A DNA stretch of 53,902 nucleotides from Streptomyces scabichelini (GTDB taxonomy: Bacteria; Actinomycetota; Actinomycetes; Streptomycetales; Streptomycetaceae), in assembly GCF_011045015.1 (NCBI RefSeq), contig NZ_JAAKZY010000051.1, positions 1-53,902 of the forward strand. The letters run 5' to 3'. Position 1 is the stretch's first letter. The number at the start of each line of letters is the position of its first letter. This document shows positions 26,144 to 34,112 of the stretch, piece after piece. Position numbers and translations under genes: made by a program. The notes beneath the pieces are model-generated. The model was not told where the DNA came from. It was given only the letters and a program-made list of their open reading frames with translations, and ran no database searches.

Positions 26144-26965
26144 ATGGGGACCTTCACGACCACCGACGGCACCGAGATCTTCTACAAGGACTGGGGCAGC
26201 GGACGGCCGGTCGTCTTCAGCCATGGCTGGCCGCTCAACGCGGACGCCTGGGACGGGCAGTCGCGTCTGGTCGCCGAGAACGGCTTCCGTGCCATCGCCC
26301 ATGACAGGCGCGGCCACGGCCGCTCCGGTCAGCCGTGGCAGGGCAACCACATGGACCAGTACGCCGACGACCTGGCCGAACTCATCGAGGCGCTCGACCT
26401 CAACGACGTGGTTCTGGTGGGCCATTCGACGGGCGGCGGCGAGATCACCCGCTACATGGGCAGGCACGGTACCGCGCGGGTCGCCAAGGCCGTGCTGCTC
26501 GGCGCCGTACCACCGCTGATGCTCAAGACGGAGACGAACCCCGAGGGCACACCGCTCGAGGCCTTCGACGGGATCCGGGCCGGCGTCGCGTCGGACCGCT
26601 CGCAGTTCTACTGGGACCTCAGCGAGGCCTTCTACGGCTTCAACCGGCCCGGTGCCACCGAATCGGAGGGCTTGCGGCGCGCCTTCTGGATGTGGAGCAT
26701 GCAGGTCGGCCTCAAGGGGGCGTACGACTGCATCAAGCAGTTCTCCGAGCAGGACTTCACCGAGGACCTGCGGGGCATCGACGTACCCATGCTGATCGCG
26801 CACGGCGACGACGACCAGATCGTGCCGATCGCCGCCGCCGCCCACAAGGCGGCGCAGCTCGTCAAGGACGCCACGCTCAAGGTCTACCCGGGCGCCCCGC
26901 ACGGCCTGGTCGGCGAGTTCGAGCAGGCCTTCAACGCCGATCTTCTGGACTTCATCAGGAGCTGA
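26144..26965 (+). CDS. Alpha/beta hydrolase (non-heme chloroperoxidase-like)
   Basis: This 273-residue hydrolase belongs to the cofactor-free chloroperoxidase/esterase group. The oxyanion segment is FSHGWPLNADAW near residue 27. The nucleophile elbow VGHSTGGGE puts the catalytic serine near 98, and the later acid and base are in HGDDDQIVP and APHGLVGEF. These enzymes hydrolyse esters and halogenate only through peracids, so I do not infer true halogenase activity. Two nearby ATG codons exist; 26144 has GAAAGG at a better spacing than 26138. It converges on a methyltransferase gene eight bases away. Confidence 0.9.
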   Translation: MGTFTTTDGTEIFYKDWGSGRPVVFSHGWPLNADAWDGQSRLVAENGFRAIAHDRRGHGRSGQPWQGNHMDQYADDLAELIEALDLNDVVLVGHSTGGGEITRYMGRHGTARVAKAVLLGAVPPLMLKTETNPEGTPLEAFDGIRAGVASDRSQFYWDLSEAFYGFNRPGATESEGLRRAFWMWSMQVGLKGAYDCIKQFSEQDFTEDLRGIDVPMLIAHGDDDQIVPIAAAAHKAAQLVKDATLKVYPGAPHGLVGEFEQAFNADLLDFIRS

Positions 26966-26973
26966 GCCCGCTC

Positions 26974-27759
26974 CTAGGGGCGAGCGTCCCGACTCGGTGC
27001 GGTCCCGGCAGCCACGAACATCGGCAGCGCCAGGAAGCTGCGGTCGGCCTCGGCCCGGCTCCTCTGCTCCGCGATCCACAGGTCGGCGCGCTCCCTGCTC
27101 ACCGCCCTGGACGCGTGGGCCCCTTCGGCCAGCCCGACCAGGGCGGGGAGCATCGTGGCCCCGGTGAAGACCCCGGCGTACACCTCGACGGTGACGTCCG
27201 TGAAGTCCGCGTCCAGCAGCAGGTTGCGGTAGCGCCGAGCCGCACGCGGCGACGGGACGGTGTCGGCTCGGCCGTGGACGATGGCGCGAGTGAGTGCGGG
27301 GTCGTCGGAGTCGATGACGAAGGTGTCCCAGTCCTGGCCGACCAGCACGATCCGCCCACCCGGCGCGAGCACCCGCCGGGCCTCGGCCAACGCGCGTTCG
27401 GGGCGGGCGAGTTCGTGGAAGACCTTGTCCGCCCGGTAGCCGTGCGCCTCGCCGTCCGACAGCGGCAGCGCACCCGCCTCGGCCACCCGGAAGTCCGCCG
27501 CAGGCCACCGCTCCCGGGCGGCCTCGATCATCCGCTCGTCGGGGTCGACACCCACGGCCCGTACGCCGCGTTCGGCCAGCTCGGCGACGGCGCGCCCGCC
27601 GCCGCAGCCCACGTCCACGACGGTGCTCCCCGGCCCGGCGTCGAGCAACTCGTAGGAACGGGAGCGCAGTTCCGCAGCTCCGGGCAGTTCGTCGACCATG
27701 TCGAGGAGGGTCAGCAGGTCGGCTTGGGGCGAGGCTGTTCCTTGCGATTCCTTGTGCAT
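26974..27759 (-). CDS. Class I SAM-dependent methyltransferase
   Basis: This 261-residue protein has the motif I sequence VVDVGCGGGRAVAELAERG near residue 45, an acidic GVDPDERM post-I segment and a family-typical LAPGGRIVLVGQDWDTFVID near 140. The substrate is unknown. I use the ATG at 27759 (MHKESQG). An in-frame ATG at 27789 overlaps the start codon of the divergent MerR gene within a single CATG. A 30-base inverted repeat spans the preferred start, so the MerR regulator may repress this gene directly. I infer that the two genes form a regulator-target pair. Confidence 0.87.
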   Translation of the reverse strand: MHKESQGTASPQADLLTLLDMVDELPGAAELRSRSYELLDAGPGSTVVDVGCGGGRAVAELAERGVRAVGVDPDERMIEAARERWPAADFRVAEAGALPLSDGEAHGYRADKVFHELARPERALAEARRVLAPGGRIVLVGQDWDTFVIDSDDPALTRAIVHGRADTVPSPRAARRYRNLLLDADFTDVTVEVYAGVFTGATMLPALVGLAEGAHASRAVSRERADLWIAEQRSRAEADRSFLALPMFVAAGTAPSRDARP

Positions 27760-27769
27760 GCACGCAAGG
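27740..27769. promoter_or_regulatory. Inverted repeat, candidate MerR operator
   Basis: CCTTGCG at 27740-27746 and CGCAAGG at 27763-27769 are perfect 7-base arms 16 bases apart. On the plus strand TTGTGC (27752-27757) and CTTAAT (27776-27781), 18 bases apart, could be the promoter of the MerR gene. Long spacers with an inverted repeat between the hexamers are characteristic of MerR-controlled promoters. Confidence 0.55.
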
Positions 27770-27787
27770 CTGCGACTTAATGCGGAC

Positions 27788-28240
27788 ATGAAGTCAAGCG
27801 CACACAAGGAACGGACGGGCGACGCGGCCGGAACCATGAGCATCGGCGACCTCGCGCAGCGTTTCGGCCTGGCCACGCACGTCCTGCGCCACTGGGAGTC
27901 GGTGGGCCTGCTGCGGCCCGGCCGCGACAGCGCGGGCCGCCGCCGCTACGGCACCGCCGACCTCACCCGCGTCGCCGTCATCCTCCGCGCCAAGGAGGCC
28001 GGTCTTTCCTTGGACACGATCCGCTCCCTGGCCGCCACCACCGATCCCTCGGCCCGGCGCGACACGCTCCGACGCGAGGCCGAGGCCCTGCGCTCCCGTA
28101 TCGCCGCGGCCCAGGCCTCGCTCGACCTCGTCGAATGTGCCCTGGGCTGCGATCACGAGGACTTCACCCAGTGCCCGCACTTTCGCGCGATGGTGGCGGA
28201 GCGGATCGGCGCGGACGCCCCCGTCCGCCTCCCGCTCTGA
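27788..28240 (+). CDS. MerR-family transcriptional regulator
   Basis: This protein of 150 residues (134 if it starts at the ATG at 27836) opens its domain with MSIGDLAQRFGLATHVLRHW, a MerR winged helix. The dimerisation helix is LRREAEALRSRIAAAQASLD. The C-terminus contains ECALGCDHEDFTQCPHF, with three cysteines and two histidines that could bind a metal or sense a thiol-reactive ligand. This is inference from residue types only. The ATG at 27788 shares CATG with an upstream ATG of the divergent methyltransferase gene and would be nearly leaderless from the promoter proposed above. It probably controls itself and that methyltransferase. Confidence 0.85.
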   Translation: MKSSAHKERTGDAAGTMSIGDLAQRFGLATHVLRHWESVGLLRPGRDSAGRRRYGTADLTRVAVILRAKEAGLSLDTIRSLAATTDPSARRDTLRREAEALRSRIAAAQASLDLVECALGCDHEDFTQCPHFRAMVAERIGADAPVRLPL

Positions 28241-28284
28241 GCGCGCCGGGGGCGGCCAGTGCGGTCGTGCCCCACCGAACCGGC

Positions 28285-29010
28285 CTACTCCGGGCGCGTG
28301 GCCACCACCATCCGGCAGCGCGGGCTGCCGTCGTTCCTGTGCCCGAACTCGGGGAGCGTGTGCAGGTCCACGACGAACCCGGCCCGTACCAGCTCGCGCC
28401 GTACCTCGCCTAGGCGGAACGCCCGGTAGTACATGACGAACGGGGGACGCCACACCGCGTTGCGCACGCGCATCGCCGTGTCGAAAGCGAGCAGCGCCCA
28501 GTAGCCGGGGGAACCGGGGCGGGCCGGGGCCACGACGGGGAAGGCGAACCGTCCGCCGGGCCGGAGCACCGAGTGCACCTGGGCGAACAGCCCCGGCAGC
28601 TCCCGCGGCAGGAAGTGCCCGAACGCCCCGAAGCTCACCACCAGGTCGAAGGCGGACCCGAACGGCAGGGCCCGGGCGTCGCCCCGTACCCAGGCGACCG
28701 GCGGCCCACCGGGATCCGTCCGTTCCCGTGCCACGGCAAGCATGCCCGCGCTGATGTCGACGCCGGTGATCCGCTCCCGGCACACCGTGCGCAGCACACC
28801 GATGCCCGCGCCGGTGCCACAGCACAGGTCGAGCCCGCTGTCGAACGGGCCGATCCGCTCCAGCGCCCCCGCGACGGAGCGCAGGACCGAGTCCGGCGTA
28901 CGGAACGGGGTGTGGTCGAACTTCGGCGCGAGCAGGTCGTAGCCGTGCTCGACGGACGACAGCGCCTGGACGGCGAGCTCGCGGAACGTGGGGCCCTGCG
29001 GGGTGAACAT
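28285..29010 (-). CDS. Class I SAM-dependent methyltransferase
   Basis: This 241-residue methyltransferase has motif I in GLDLCCGTGAGIGVLRTV near residue 59, ITGVDISAGMLAVARERT after it and the LRPGGRFAFPVVAP strand near 150. An N-terminal helical segment, SVEHGYDLLAPKFDHTPFR, precedes the core, as in many small-molecule methyltransferases. Its substrate cannot be inferred, and the neighbouring MerR gene is convergent with it. The ATG at 29010 is the natural start, but the ribosome binding site is weak. The gene is divergent from the GH13 glucosidase across a 243-base gap with an inverted repeat. Confidence 0.87.
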   Translation of the reverse strand: MFTPQGPTFRELAVQALSSVEHGYDLLAPKFDHTPFRTPDSVLRSVAGALERIGPFDSGLDLCCGTGAGIGVLRTVCRERITGVDISAGMLAVARERTDPGGPPVAWVRGDARALPFGSAFDLVVSFGAFGHFLPRELPGLFAQVHSVLRPGGRFAFPVVAPARPGSPGYWALLAFDTAMRVRNAVWRPPFVMYYRAFRLGEVRRELVRAGFVVDLHTLPEFGHRNDGSPRCRMVVATRPE

Positions 29011-29076
29011 CGAGATCAGCTTAGCCAGCGAGGAGCCTGTCGTCGTACAGCGGGAGTCTTCCGGAAAGAGACCTTC

Positions 29077-29111
29077 GCCAGAGCTCTGAGCTCCGAGGTC
29101 CTAGCTCTGGC
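29077..29111. promoter_or_regulatory. Inverted repeat between methyltransferase and GH13 genes
   Basis: GCCAGAGCT at 29077-29085 and AGCTCTGGC at 29103-29111 are perfect 9-base arms 17 bases apart. The repeat lies 67 bases upstream of the methyltransferase start and 142 bases upstream of the GH13 start. It could be an operator for one or both genes. Confidence 0.45.
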
Positions 29112-29253
29112 CAAGGCGCGGACTATCGGGATGTCCCCCAGCGCTGTCACCCTCGACAGTGCCGGCGCGGATCACGGGATCTCCGCCGGCTGCGCGTCAC
29201 ATGCCGAAGTGCCCCTCAGGGGGTGCCCCTCAAGGAAAGGCCGCACTGGTCCC

Positions 29254-30840
29254 ATGACCTCTTTCCGTCCCGCACCCGCCTGGCTGGCCGACGCCGTCTT
29301 CTACCAGATCTATCCGCAGTCGTTCGCGGACTCGAACGGCGACGGCATCGGCGACTTCAACGGAATCGCCGAGCGCCTCGACCACCTCGCGTGGCTGGGG
29401 ATCAACACCGTCTGGATCAATCCCTGTTTCGCCTCACCTTTCCGTGACGCCGGATACGACGTCTCCGACTACCTGAGCGTCGCGCCCCGCTACGGCTCCG
29501 GCGACGACCTGGCCAAGCTCGTCGATCTCGCGCGACGGCGCGGCATCCGCGTGCTGCTGGACCTCGTCGCCGGGCACACCTCCGACGCGCACCCCTGGTT
29601 CACGGCCTCGGCGAACGACCCCGACGACCACCGCTACATCTGGACGTCCGAGGGCCGCCCCGACGGCTTCGTGCCCTCCCCCGGCAGCCGCCCGGGCGCG
29701 TACCTGCCGAACTTCTTCGACTCCCAGCCCGCCCTCAACTTCGGCTACGCGCGCGAGAATCCCGCCGAGCCGTGGCGCCGGCCGGTCGACGCCGAGGGCC
29801 CGCGCGCGAACCGCGAGGCCCTGCGCGCGATCATGGACCACTGGCTCCGGCTCGGTCTGTCGGGCTTCCGTGTCGACATGGCCGCCTCGCTGGTCAAGGA
29901 CGACCCGGGCCAGGTCGAGACGAGCAGGCTGTGGACGGAGCTGCGCCACTGGCTGGACCGTACGCACCCGCACGCGGTGCTGCTCTCCGAGTGGGGCGAA
30001 CCGGAGGTCTCCGTACCGGCGGGCTTCCACACCGACTTCTTCCTCCAGTTCGGCGGCCCCACCGACGGCCTCGCGCTGCGCTCGCTGTGGAGCAACGGCA
30101 CGGGCACGGTCAACGACGACTGGGACCCGCTGGACTGCTTCTTCGACCCGAGCGGCAAGGGTTCGCCCCGGCCCTTCGTCGAGGCCTGGCAGCAAGCCTC
30201 CACCGCCCTGGGCGACAGCGGTTTCGTCTCGCTGCCCACAGCCAACCACGACTTCTCCCGCCTCAACTGCGGCCCGCGCACGGCCGAACAGCTCCCCACC
30301 GCCTTCGCCTTCCAGCTCACCTGGCCCACACTTCCGGCGATCTACTACGGCGACGAGATCGGCATGCGCTACCTCCCGGGCCTCCCCGACAAGGAGGGCA
30401 GCGTCCTCGGCCCCCACTACAACCGCGCGGGCTCCCGCACCCCCATGCAGTGGGACAACAGCCCGAACGCCGGTTTCTCCACGGCCCCGGCAGACGCGCT
30501 CTACCTGCCGGTCGACCCGTCTCCCGACCGCCCCACCGTCGCCGCCCAGCGCGGCGACGAGACCTCGCTGCTCCACCTCGTACGTCGTCTCATCACGCTG
30601 CGCACCCGCACACCGGAGCTCGGCCCGGGCGGAACCGTGGAGGTGCTGCATGCCGGGTACCCGTTCGTGTACGTACGAGGCGGGCGCTTCCTCGTGGTCG
30701 TCAATCCCCAACGGGAGCAGGTGAGTCATGCACTCGACGGCCCCGATGCCGTCCGGCCCCTGGAAGTCTCGGGCGTCGCGGTCGACGGCGGCACCGTCTC
30801 GGCGGACGGGTTCGGGTTCGGGATCTTCGAGCTCGGCTGA
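29254..30840 (+). CDS. GH13 alpha-glucosidase / alpha-amylase-family enzyme
   Basis: This 528-residue cytoplasmic enzyme belongs to glycoside hydrolase family 13, near the oligo-1,6-glucosidase and trehalose-synthase groups. It begins WLADAVFYQIYPQSFADSNG. The nucleophile Asp is in GFRVDMAAS near residue 207, the acid/base Glu in LLSEWGEPE near 247 and the third Asp in TANHDFSRL near 331. In the first conserved block the usual Asn of DxVxNHTS is Gly (DLVAGHTSDAHPWF). It has no signal peptide, so it acts on imported maltodextrins or related sugars. Its last 115 bases overlap, tail to tail, the end of the MFS gene. Confidence 0.92.
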   Translation: MTSFRPAPAWLADAVFYQIYPQSFADSNGDGIGDFNGIAERLDHLAWLGINTVWINPCFASPFRDAGYDVSDYLSVAPRYGSGDDLAKLVDLARRRGIRVLLDLVAGHTSDAHPWFTASANDPDDHRYIWTSEGRPDGFVPSPGSRPGAYLPNFFDSQPALNFGYARENPAEPWRRPVDAEGPRANREALRAIMDHWLRLGLSGFRVDMAASLVKDDPGQVETSRLWTELRHWLDRTHPHAVLLSEWGEPEVSVPAGFHTDFFLQFGGPTDGLALRSLWSNGTGTVNDDWDPLDCFFDPSGKGSPRPFVEAWQQASTALGDSGFVSLPTANHDFSRLNCGPRTAEQLPTAFAFQLTWPTLPAIYYGDEIGMRYLPGLPDKEGSVLGPHYNRAGSRTPMQWDNSPNAGFSTAPADALYLPVDPSPDRPTVAAQRGDETSLLHLVRRLITLRTRTPELGPGGTVEVLHAGYPFVYVRGGRFLVVVNPQREQVSHALDGPDAVRPLEVSGVAVDGGTVSADGFGFGIFELG

Positions 30841-32294
30841 AGACCGTCGTCCGACCGTGCCCCCGGACGCCGCTTGGACGGACGGCCCGGCCCCCGCAGC
30901 AGAACCAGCGCGCAGGCCAGACCCACGGCCGCGAGGACGACGCACGCGATGAACGCGGCCTGGTAGCCCTCCGTCAGCGCCACGAGCCTGTCCCCGCCCT
31001 GGGTGTACGACACGGCGACCGACGAGACGACGGCGACTCCGAAGGCACCTCCGATCTGGAAGGCCGCGGTGTTGATGCCGGACGCGACCCCCGACTCCCG
31101 CTCCCCCACTCCGGTCAGCGCCGCGATGGAGCCGGCGACCGCACAGGCGCCGAGGCCGGGCCCGAAGATCAGCAGCCCGGGGAGGAGATCGCGGGCGAAG
31201 CCGCCGTCCACCGGCACTCCGGCCAGCAGCAGGCTGCCCGCGCCGACCAGGGTGAGGCCGCCGACCGCGACCGGACGCGGCCCGAGGCGGGTGACGAGAG
31301 CCTGGCCGGCGTACGAGCCGATCACGGCGGTCGCGGGCATCACCACGTTGTAGAGGCCGAAGCGCAGCGGCGAGTAGCCGAGCACGCCCTGTCCGTACTG
31401 GGAAAGGGTGTACGACATCCCGAAGGCGCAGCTGCCCAGCAGGAACACGACCAGGTTGCCACCGCTGACGGACCGGGCGCGCAGCAGCCGTGGCGGCACC
31501 AGGGGCGCCTTGGACCGCGCCTCGACGCGGACGAAGACCAGGGCCAGCGCGGCGGCAGCGGCCAGCAGGCCGACGGTCTGTGCCGACAGCCACCCGGCGC
31601 GGGGTGCCTCGACTACGGCGTACACGCACGCGAGGAGGGCGGCGGTGACGGTGAGCACGCCGACCGGGTCGTACGAGCGGCCGCGCGCCGCGGCGCGGCT
31701 CTCGCGCAGCAACACCGGGCTCAGGCCGATGAGCAGCGCGGCCACCGGCACGTTCAGGAAGAAGACCAACTCCCAGCCGAGGACGTCGGTGAGCGGTCCG
31801 CCGATCAGCAGCGCGGCCGTGGCGCCGAAACCGCCGCTGCCCGACCAGAGAGCGAGGGCCTTGTTGCGTTCGGGGCCCTCGTCGAAGGTGTTCAGGAGGA
31901 TGGAGAGGGCGGTCGGCGCCATGACGGCGGCCGACACGCCCTGTACGGCGCGCGCCGCCACCAGCACGCCCCCGGTCCAGGCGAACCCGCACAGCAACGA
32001 GGACACCCCGAACAGCAGCGTGCCGGCCATGAAGACGCGACGGCGGCCCAGCAGGTCGGCGATCCGGCCGCCGAGGAGCAGCAGCCCACCGAAGCTGAGC
32101 AGGTAGGCGCTCATCACCCACTGCGCGCCGCCCGGGGAGAAGCCGAGCCCGTCGGCGATGGACGGCAGCGCGAGGAGCACGATCTGCGAGTCGAGGATCA
32201 CCATGAATCCGGCCACGCAGAGCAGGGCGAGCGCGCGCCAGCGGCGGGGATCGGGGGCGGTGACGGACATCGCTCCGGATGTGGTGGCGGTCAT
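30726..32294 (-). CDS. DHA2-type MFS drug exporter
   Basis: This 522-residue protein has the 14-span layout of the DHA2 (QacA/EmrB) drug:proton antiporters. The first span is ALALLCVAGFMVILDSQIVL, with the typical acidic LD, and motif A follows in GGRIADLLGRRRVFM near residue 77. The PTALSILLNTF and GPLTDVLGWELVFFLNVP segments are also family hallmarks. A disordered C-terminal tail of about 40 residues reads opposite the end of the GH13 gene. The gene starts five bases after a 51-codon gene, and both lie downstream of a TGTCGA-N17-CGTC promoter like that of the ECF42 operon. That suggests sigma-controlled export. Confidence 0.92.
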   Translation of the reverse strand: MTATTSGAMSVTAPDPRRWRALALLCVAGFMVILDSQIVLLALPSIADGLGFSPGGAQWVMSAYLLSFGGLLLLGGRIADLLGRRRVFMAGTLLFGVSSLLCGFAWTGGVLVAARAVQGVSAAVMAPTALSILLNTFDEGPERNKALALWSGSGGFGATAALLIGGPLTDVLGWELVFFLNVPVAALLIGLSPVLLRESRAAARGRSYDPVGVLTVTAALLACVYAVVEAPRAGWLSAQTVGLLAAAAALALVFVRVEARSKAPLVPPRLLRARSVSGGNLVVFLLGSCAFGMSYTLSQYGQGVLGYSPLRFGLYNVVMPATAVIGSYAGQALVTRLGPRPVAVGGLTLVGAGSLLLAGVPVDGGFARDLLPGLLIFGPGLGACAVAGSIAALTGVGERESGVASGINTAAFQIGGAFGVAVVSSVAVSYTQGGDRLVALTEGYQAAFIACVVLAAVGLACALVLLRGPGRPSKRRPGARSDDGLQPSSKIPNPNPSAETVPPSTATPETSRGRTASGPSSA

Positions 32295-32299
32295 CGCGC

Positions 32300-32455
32300 T
32301 CAGCTCCCCAGGCGGAGGCCCGCCAGCCAGGCCTCCGGTGTGCCCGGCCCTCGGTCGACGGGAGTGTCGGGTGCGTGGCGCGGCGACGGCTGTCGGCGCA
32401 GCTGCGGCAGCCGCAGAATCTTCCTGGTACGGCGGGTGGGAACGGTGGCGGTCAT
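32300..32455 (-). CDS. Small basic protein co-transcribed with MFS exporter
   Basis: This gene codes for a 51-residue basic peptide that starts MTATVPTRRTRKILRLPQLR and ends GTPEAWLAGLRLGS. A GGAGGG ribosome binding site lies four bases before the ATG at 32455, and its stop is five bases before the MFS start. It therefore looks translated and coupled to the exporter. There is no signal peptide or membrane span, and I know no family match. A TGTCGA-N17-CGTC promoter ends 38 bases upstream of the start. Roles such as an exporter accessory or a leader peptide are only guesses. Confidence 0.6.
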   Translation of the reverse strand: MTATVPTRRTRKILRLPQLRRQPSPRHAPDTPVDRGPGTPEAWLAGLRLGS

Positions 32456-32493
32456 GGGACCCTCCGGTGTCATGTGGGTGCTTTCACCCCACC

Positions 32494-32520
32494 GACGAAC
32501 GCCCCTTACGCCGATCGACA
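32494..32520 (-). promoter_or_regulatory. ECF42-type promoter for small gene and MFS exporter
   Basis: On the minus strand TGTCGA (32520-32515) is followed after exactly 17 bases by CGTC (32497-32494). This matches the TGTCGA/CGTC promoter type reported for ECF42 sigma factors. The promoter overlaps the last codons of the sigma gene and points at the 51-codon gene. The bases around the -10 element, from GTTCGTCGGTGGGGTG onwards, are identical to those of the YCII operon promoter. Confidence 0.8.
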
Positions 32521-33762
32521 CTCCACGAGCCGCTTCTGGAGAAAACGCCGCTCCGCGTCGTTCTCCACCAGCTCCAGAGCCTGCGCGTACGCCTCGGCCG
32601 CCTCCCCCATGCGCCCCATGCGGCGCAGCAGGTCCGCGCGGGTGGCGGGCAGCAGGTGGTACCCGGCCAGGTCGCCCGCCTTCTCCAGCTCCGCCACCAG
32701 GGCAAGGCCCGCCTCCGGCCCCTCGGCCGTGCCGACCGCCACCGCACGGTTCAGCTCCACTACCGCGGAAGGCACAAAGCGCCTCAACTCCCCGTACAGC
32801 GCCGCGATATCGGCCCAGTCCGTCTCCTCGGCCGTGGCCGCGGTGGTGTGGCATGCGGCGATGGCGGCCTGGATCTGGTACGGGCCGGGTCGGCCGCGGC
32901 GCAGGGTGGTCTCGAGCAGGGCGGCGCCCTCGTCGATCGCGGCGCGGTCCCACGCCGTGCGGTCCTGGTCCTCCAGCGTCACGAGCTCGCCCGCCGCGTC
33001 CACCCGTGTGCCGCGCCGGGCGTCGTGCAGGAGCAGCAGCGCGAGCAGGCCGAGCACCTCCGGTTCGTCGGGCATGAGCCGGGCCAGCACGCGCGCGAGG
33101 CGAATGGCCTCCGCGCACAGGTTCGTGCGCACCAGGTCGGCGCCGGACGTGGCGGCGTACCCCTCGTTGAACAGCAGGTACACGACGCCGAGTACACCTG
33201 TCGTGCGCTCGGGCAGCAGATGTGCGGGTGGGACGCGGTATGGAATTCCGGCGTTACGGATCTTCCGCTTGGCCCGTACCAGGCGTTGCGCCATCGTCGC
33301 CTCGGGCACGAGGAAAGCCCGGGCGATCTCTGGCGTGGTCAGCCCCGCGAGCGTGCGCAGGGTGAGTGCCACCCGGGCTTCGATGGGCAGCGCCGGATGG
33401 CTGCAGGTGAAGATCAGCCGCAGCCGGTCGTCGTGGACACCGCTGTCGCCGCTCTCGTCTTCATCGTCCGGGTCGTGCGGTCCCACGTTCCGTGCCAGCA
33501 CCGCCGCCTCCCGCAGTTTCGCTGCTCCCACCGCCTCCCGCCGCAGCACGTCCAGGGCGCGGTTGCGCGCGGTCGTGGTCAGCCAGGCGCCGGGGCGGCG
33601 TGGAACTCCGTCGCGCCGCCACCGGTCCAGTGCCTGCGCGAAGGCGTCCTGCGCGCATTCCTCGGCGAGGTCCCAGTCGCCGGTCACCCTGATCAGGGTG
33701 GCTACGACCTGGCCCCATTCCTCACGGAAGGCGGCGGCCACCGCCTCCTCGACGTCGTTCAC
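32506..33762 (-). CDS. ECF42-type RNA polymerase sigma factor with TPR-like C-terminus
   Basis: This 418-residue protein carries a sigma-70 region 2 (DWDLAEECAQDAFAQALDRW) and a region 4 (LAGLTTPEIARAFLVPEATM). A long C-terminal helical domain follows from about residue 185, with GVLGVVYLLFNEGYAATSG and TPR-like repeats. That architecture, and its place behind DGPF/YCII genes, define the ECF42 group. Such factors have no anti-sigma gene, and the C-terminal domain is needed for activity. It starts at the GTG at 33762, eight bases after the YCII gene stop. Its own transcript comes from the promoter at 34882-34908, giving positive autoregulation. Confidence 0.93.
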   Translation of the reverse strand: MNDVEEAVAAAFREEWGQVVATLIRVTGDWDLAEECAQDAFAQALDRWRRDGVPRRPGAWLTTTARNRALDVLRREAVGAAKLREAAVLARNVGPHDPDDEDESGDSGVHDDRLRLIFTCSHPALPIEARVALTLRTLAGLTTPEIARAFLVPEATMAQRLVRAKRKIRNAGIPYRVPPAHLLPERTTGVLGVVYLLFNEGYAATSGADLVRTNLCAEAIRLARVLARLMPDEPEVLGLLALLLLHDARRGTRVDAAGELVTLEDQDRTAWDRAAIDEGAALLETTLRRGRPGPYQIQAAIAACHTTAATAEETDWADIAALYGELRRFVPSAVVELNRAVAVGTAEGPEAGLALVAELEKAGDLAGYHLLPATRADLLRRMGRMGEAAEAYAQALELVENDAERRFLQKRLVECRSA

Positions 33763-33770
33763 TGTTTCTT

Positions 33771-34112
33771 CTACTCCCAGACCGGCCGCACCTCGACCGA
33801 GCCGCCGCCCAGCGCGGCGGGATGCTTCGAGGCGAGCGCGATGGCCTCGTCGAGGTCGGCGACCTCGATGATGTCGAAGCCCGCGACGTACTCCTTGGAC
33901 TCCACGAACGGCCCGTCGCTGAGCAGCACTTCGTCACCCTGGACGCGCACGGTGGTGGCGTCGGTGGACGGCCTCAGCCGCGCGCCGCCCTTCACCACAC
34001 CACTGGAGCGCACCTCGTCGATGTACGAGGTGAAGTCCGGATGCTCGGCGATCTCCTCGGGACTGAGCTCCGGGCCGCCGACGGGGGTGCAGATGAACAT
34101 CACGTACTTCAT
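33771..34112 (-). CDS. YCII-family (DGPF) protein
   Basis: This 113-residue protein is one YCII/DGPF domain: MKYVMFICTP at the start, then the name-giving LLSDGPFVESKEYVAGFDII near residue 63. The conserved histidine is in KHPAALGGGSVEVRPVW. These ferredoxin-like proteins have unknown function and are the standard partners of ECF42 sigma factors. It overlaps the upstream fusion gene by four bases (ATGA) and is eight bases from the sigma gene, so all three form one coupled operon. Confidence 0.92.
   Translation of the reverse strand: MKYVMFICTPVGGPELSPEEIAEHPDFTSYIDEVRSSGVVKGGARLRPSTDATTVRVQGDEVLLSDGPFVESKEYVAGFDIIEVADLDEAIALASKHPAALGGGSVEVRPVWE

Noticed and set aside
26144..26965. A true halogenase from the chloroperoxidase annotation
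   Set aside because: Cofactor-free chloroperoxidases are serine hydrolases; no flavin, heme or vanadium site is present.
29772..33077. A 1101-codon open frame on the plus strand across the GH13, MFS and sigma genes
   Set aside because: It is rich in Arg, Gly, Pro and His and crosses three well-recognised genes, so it is a composition artefact.
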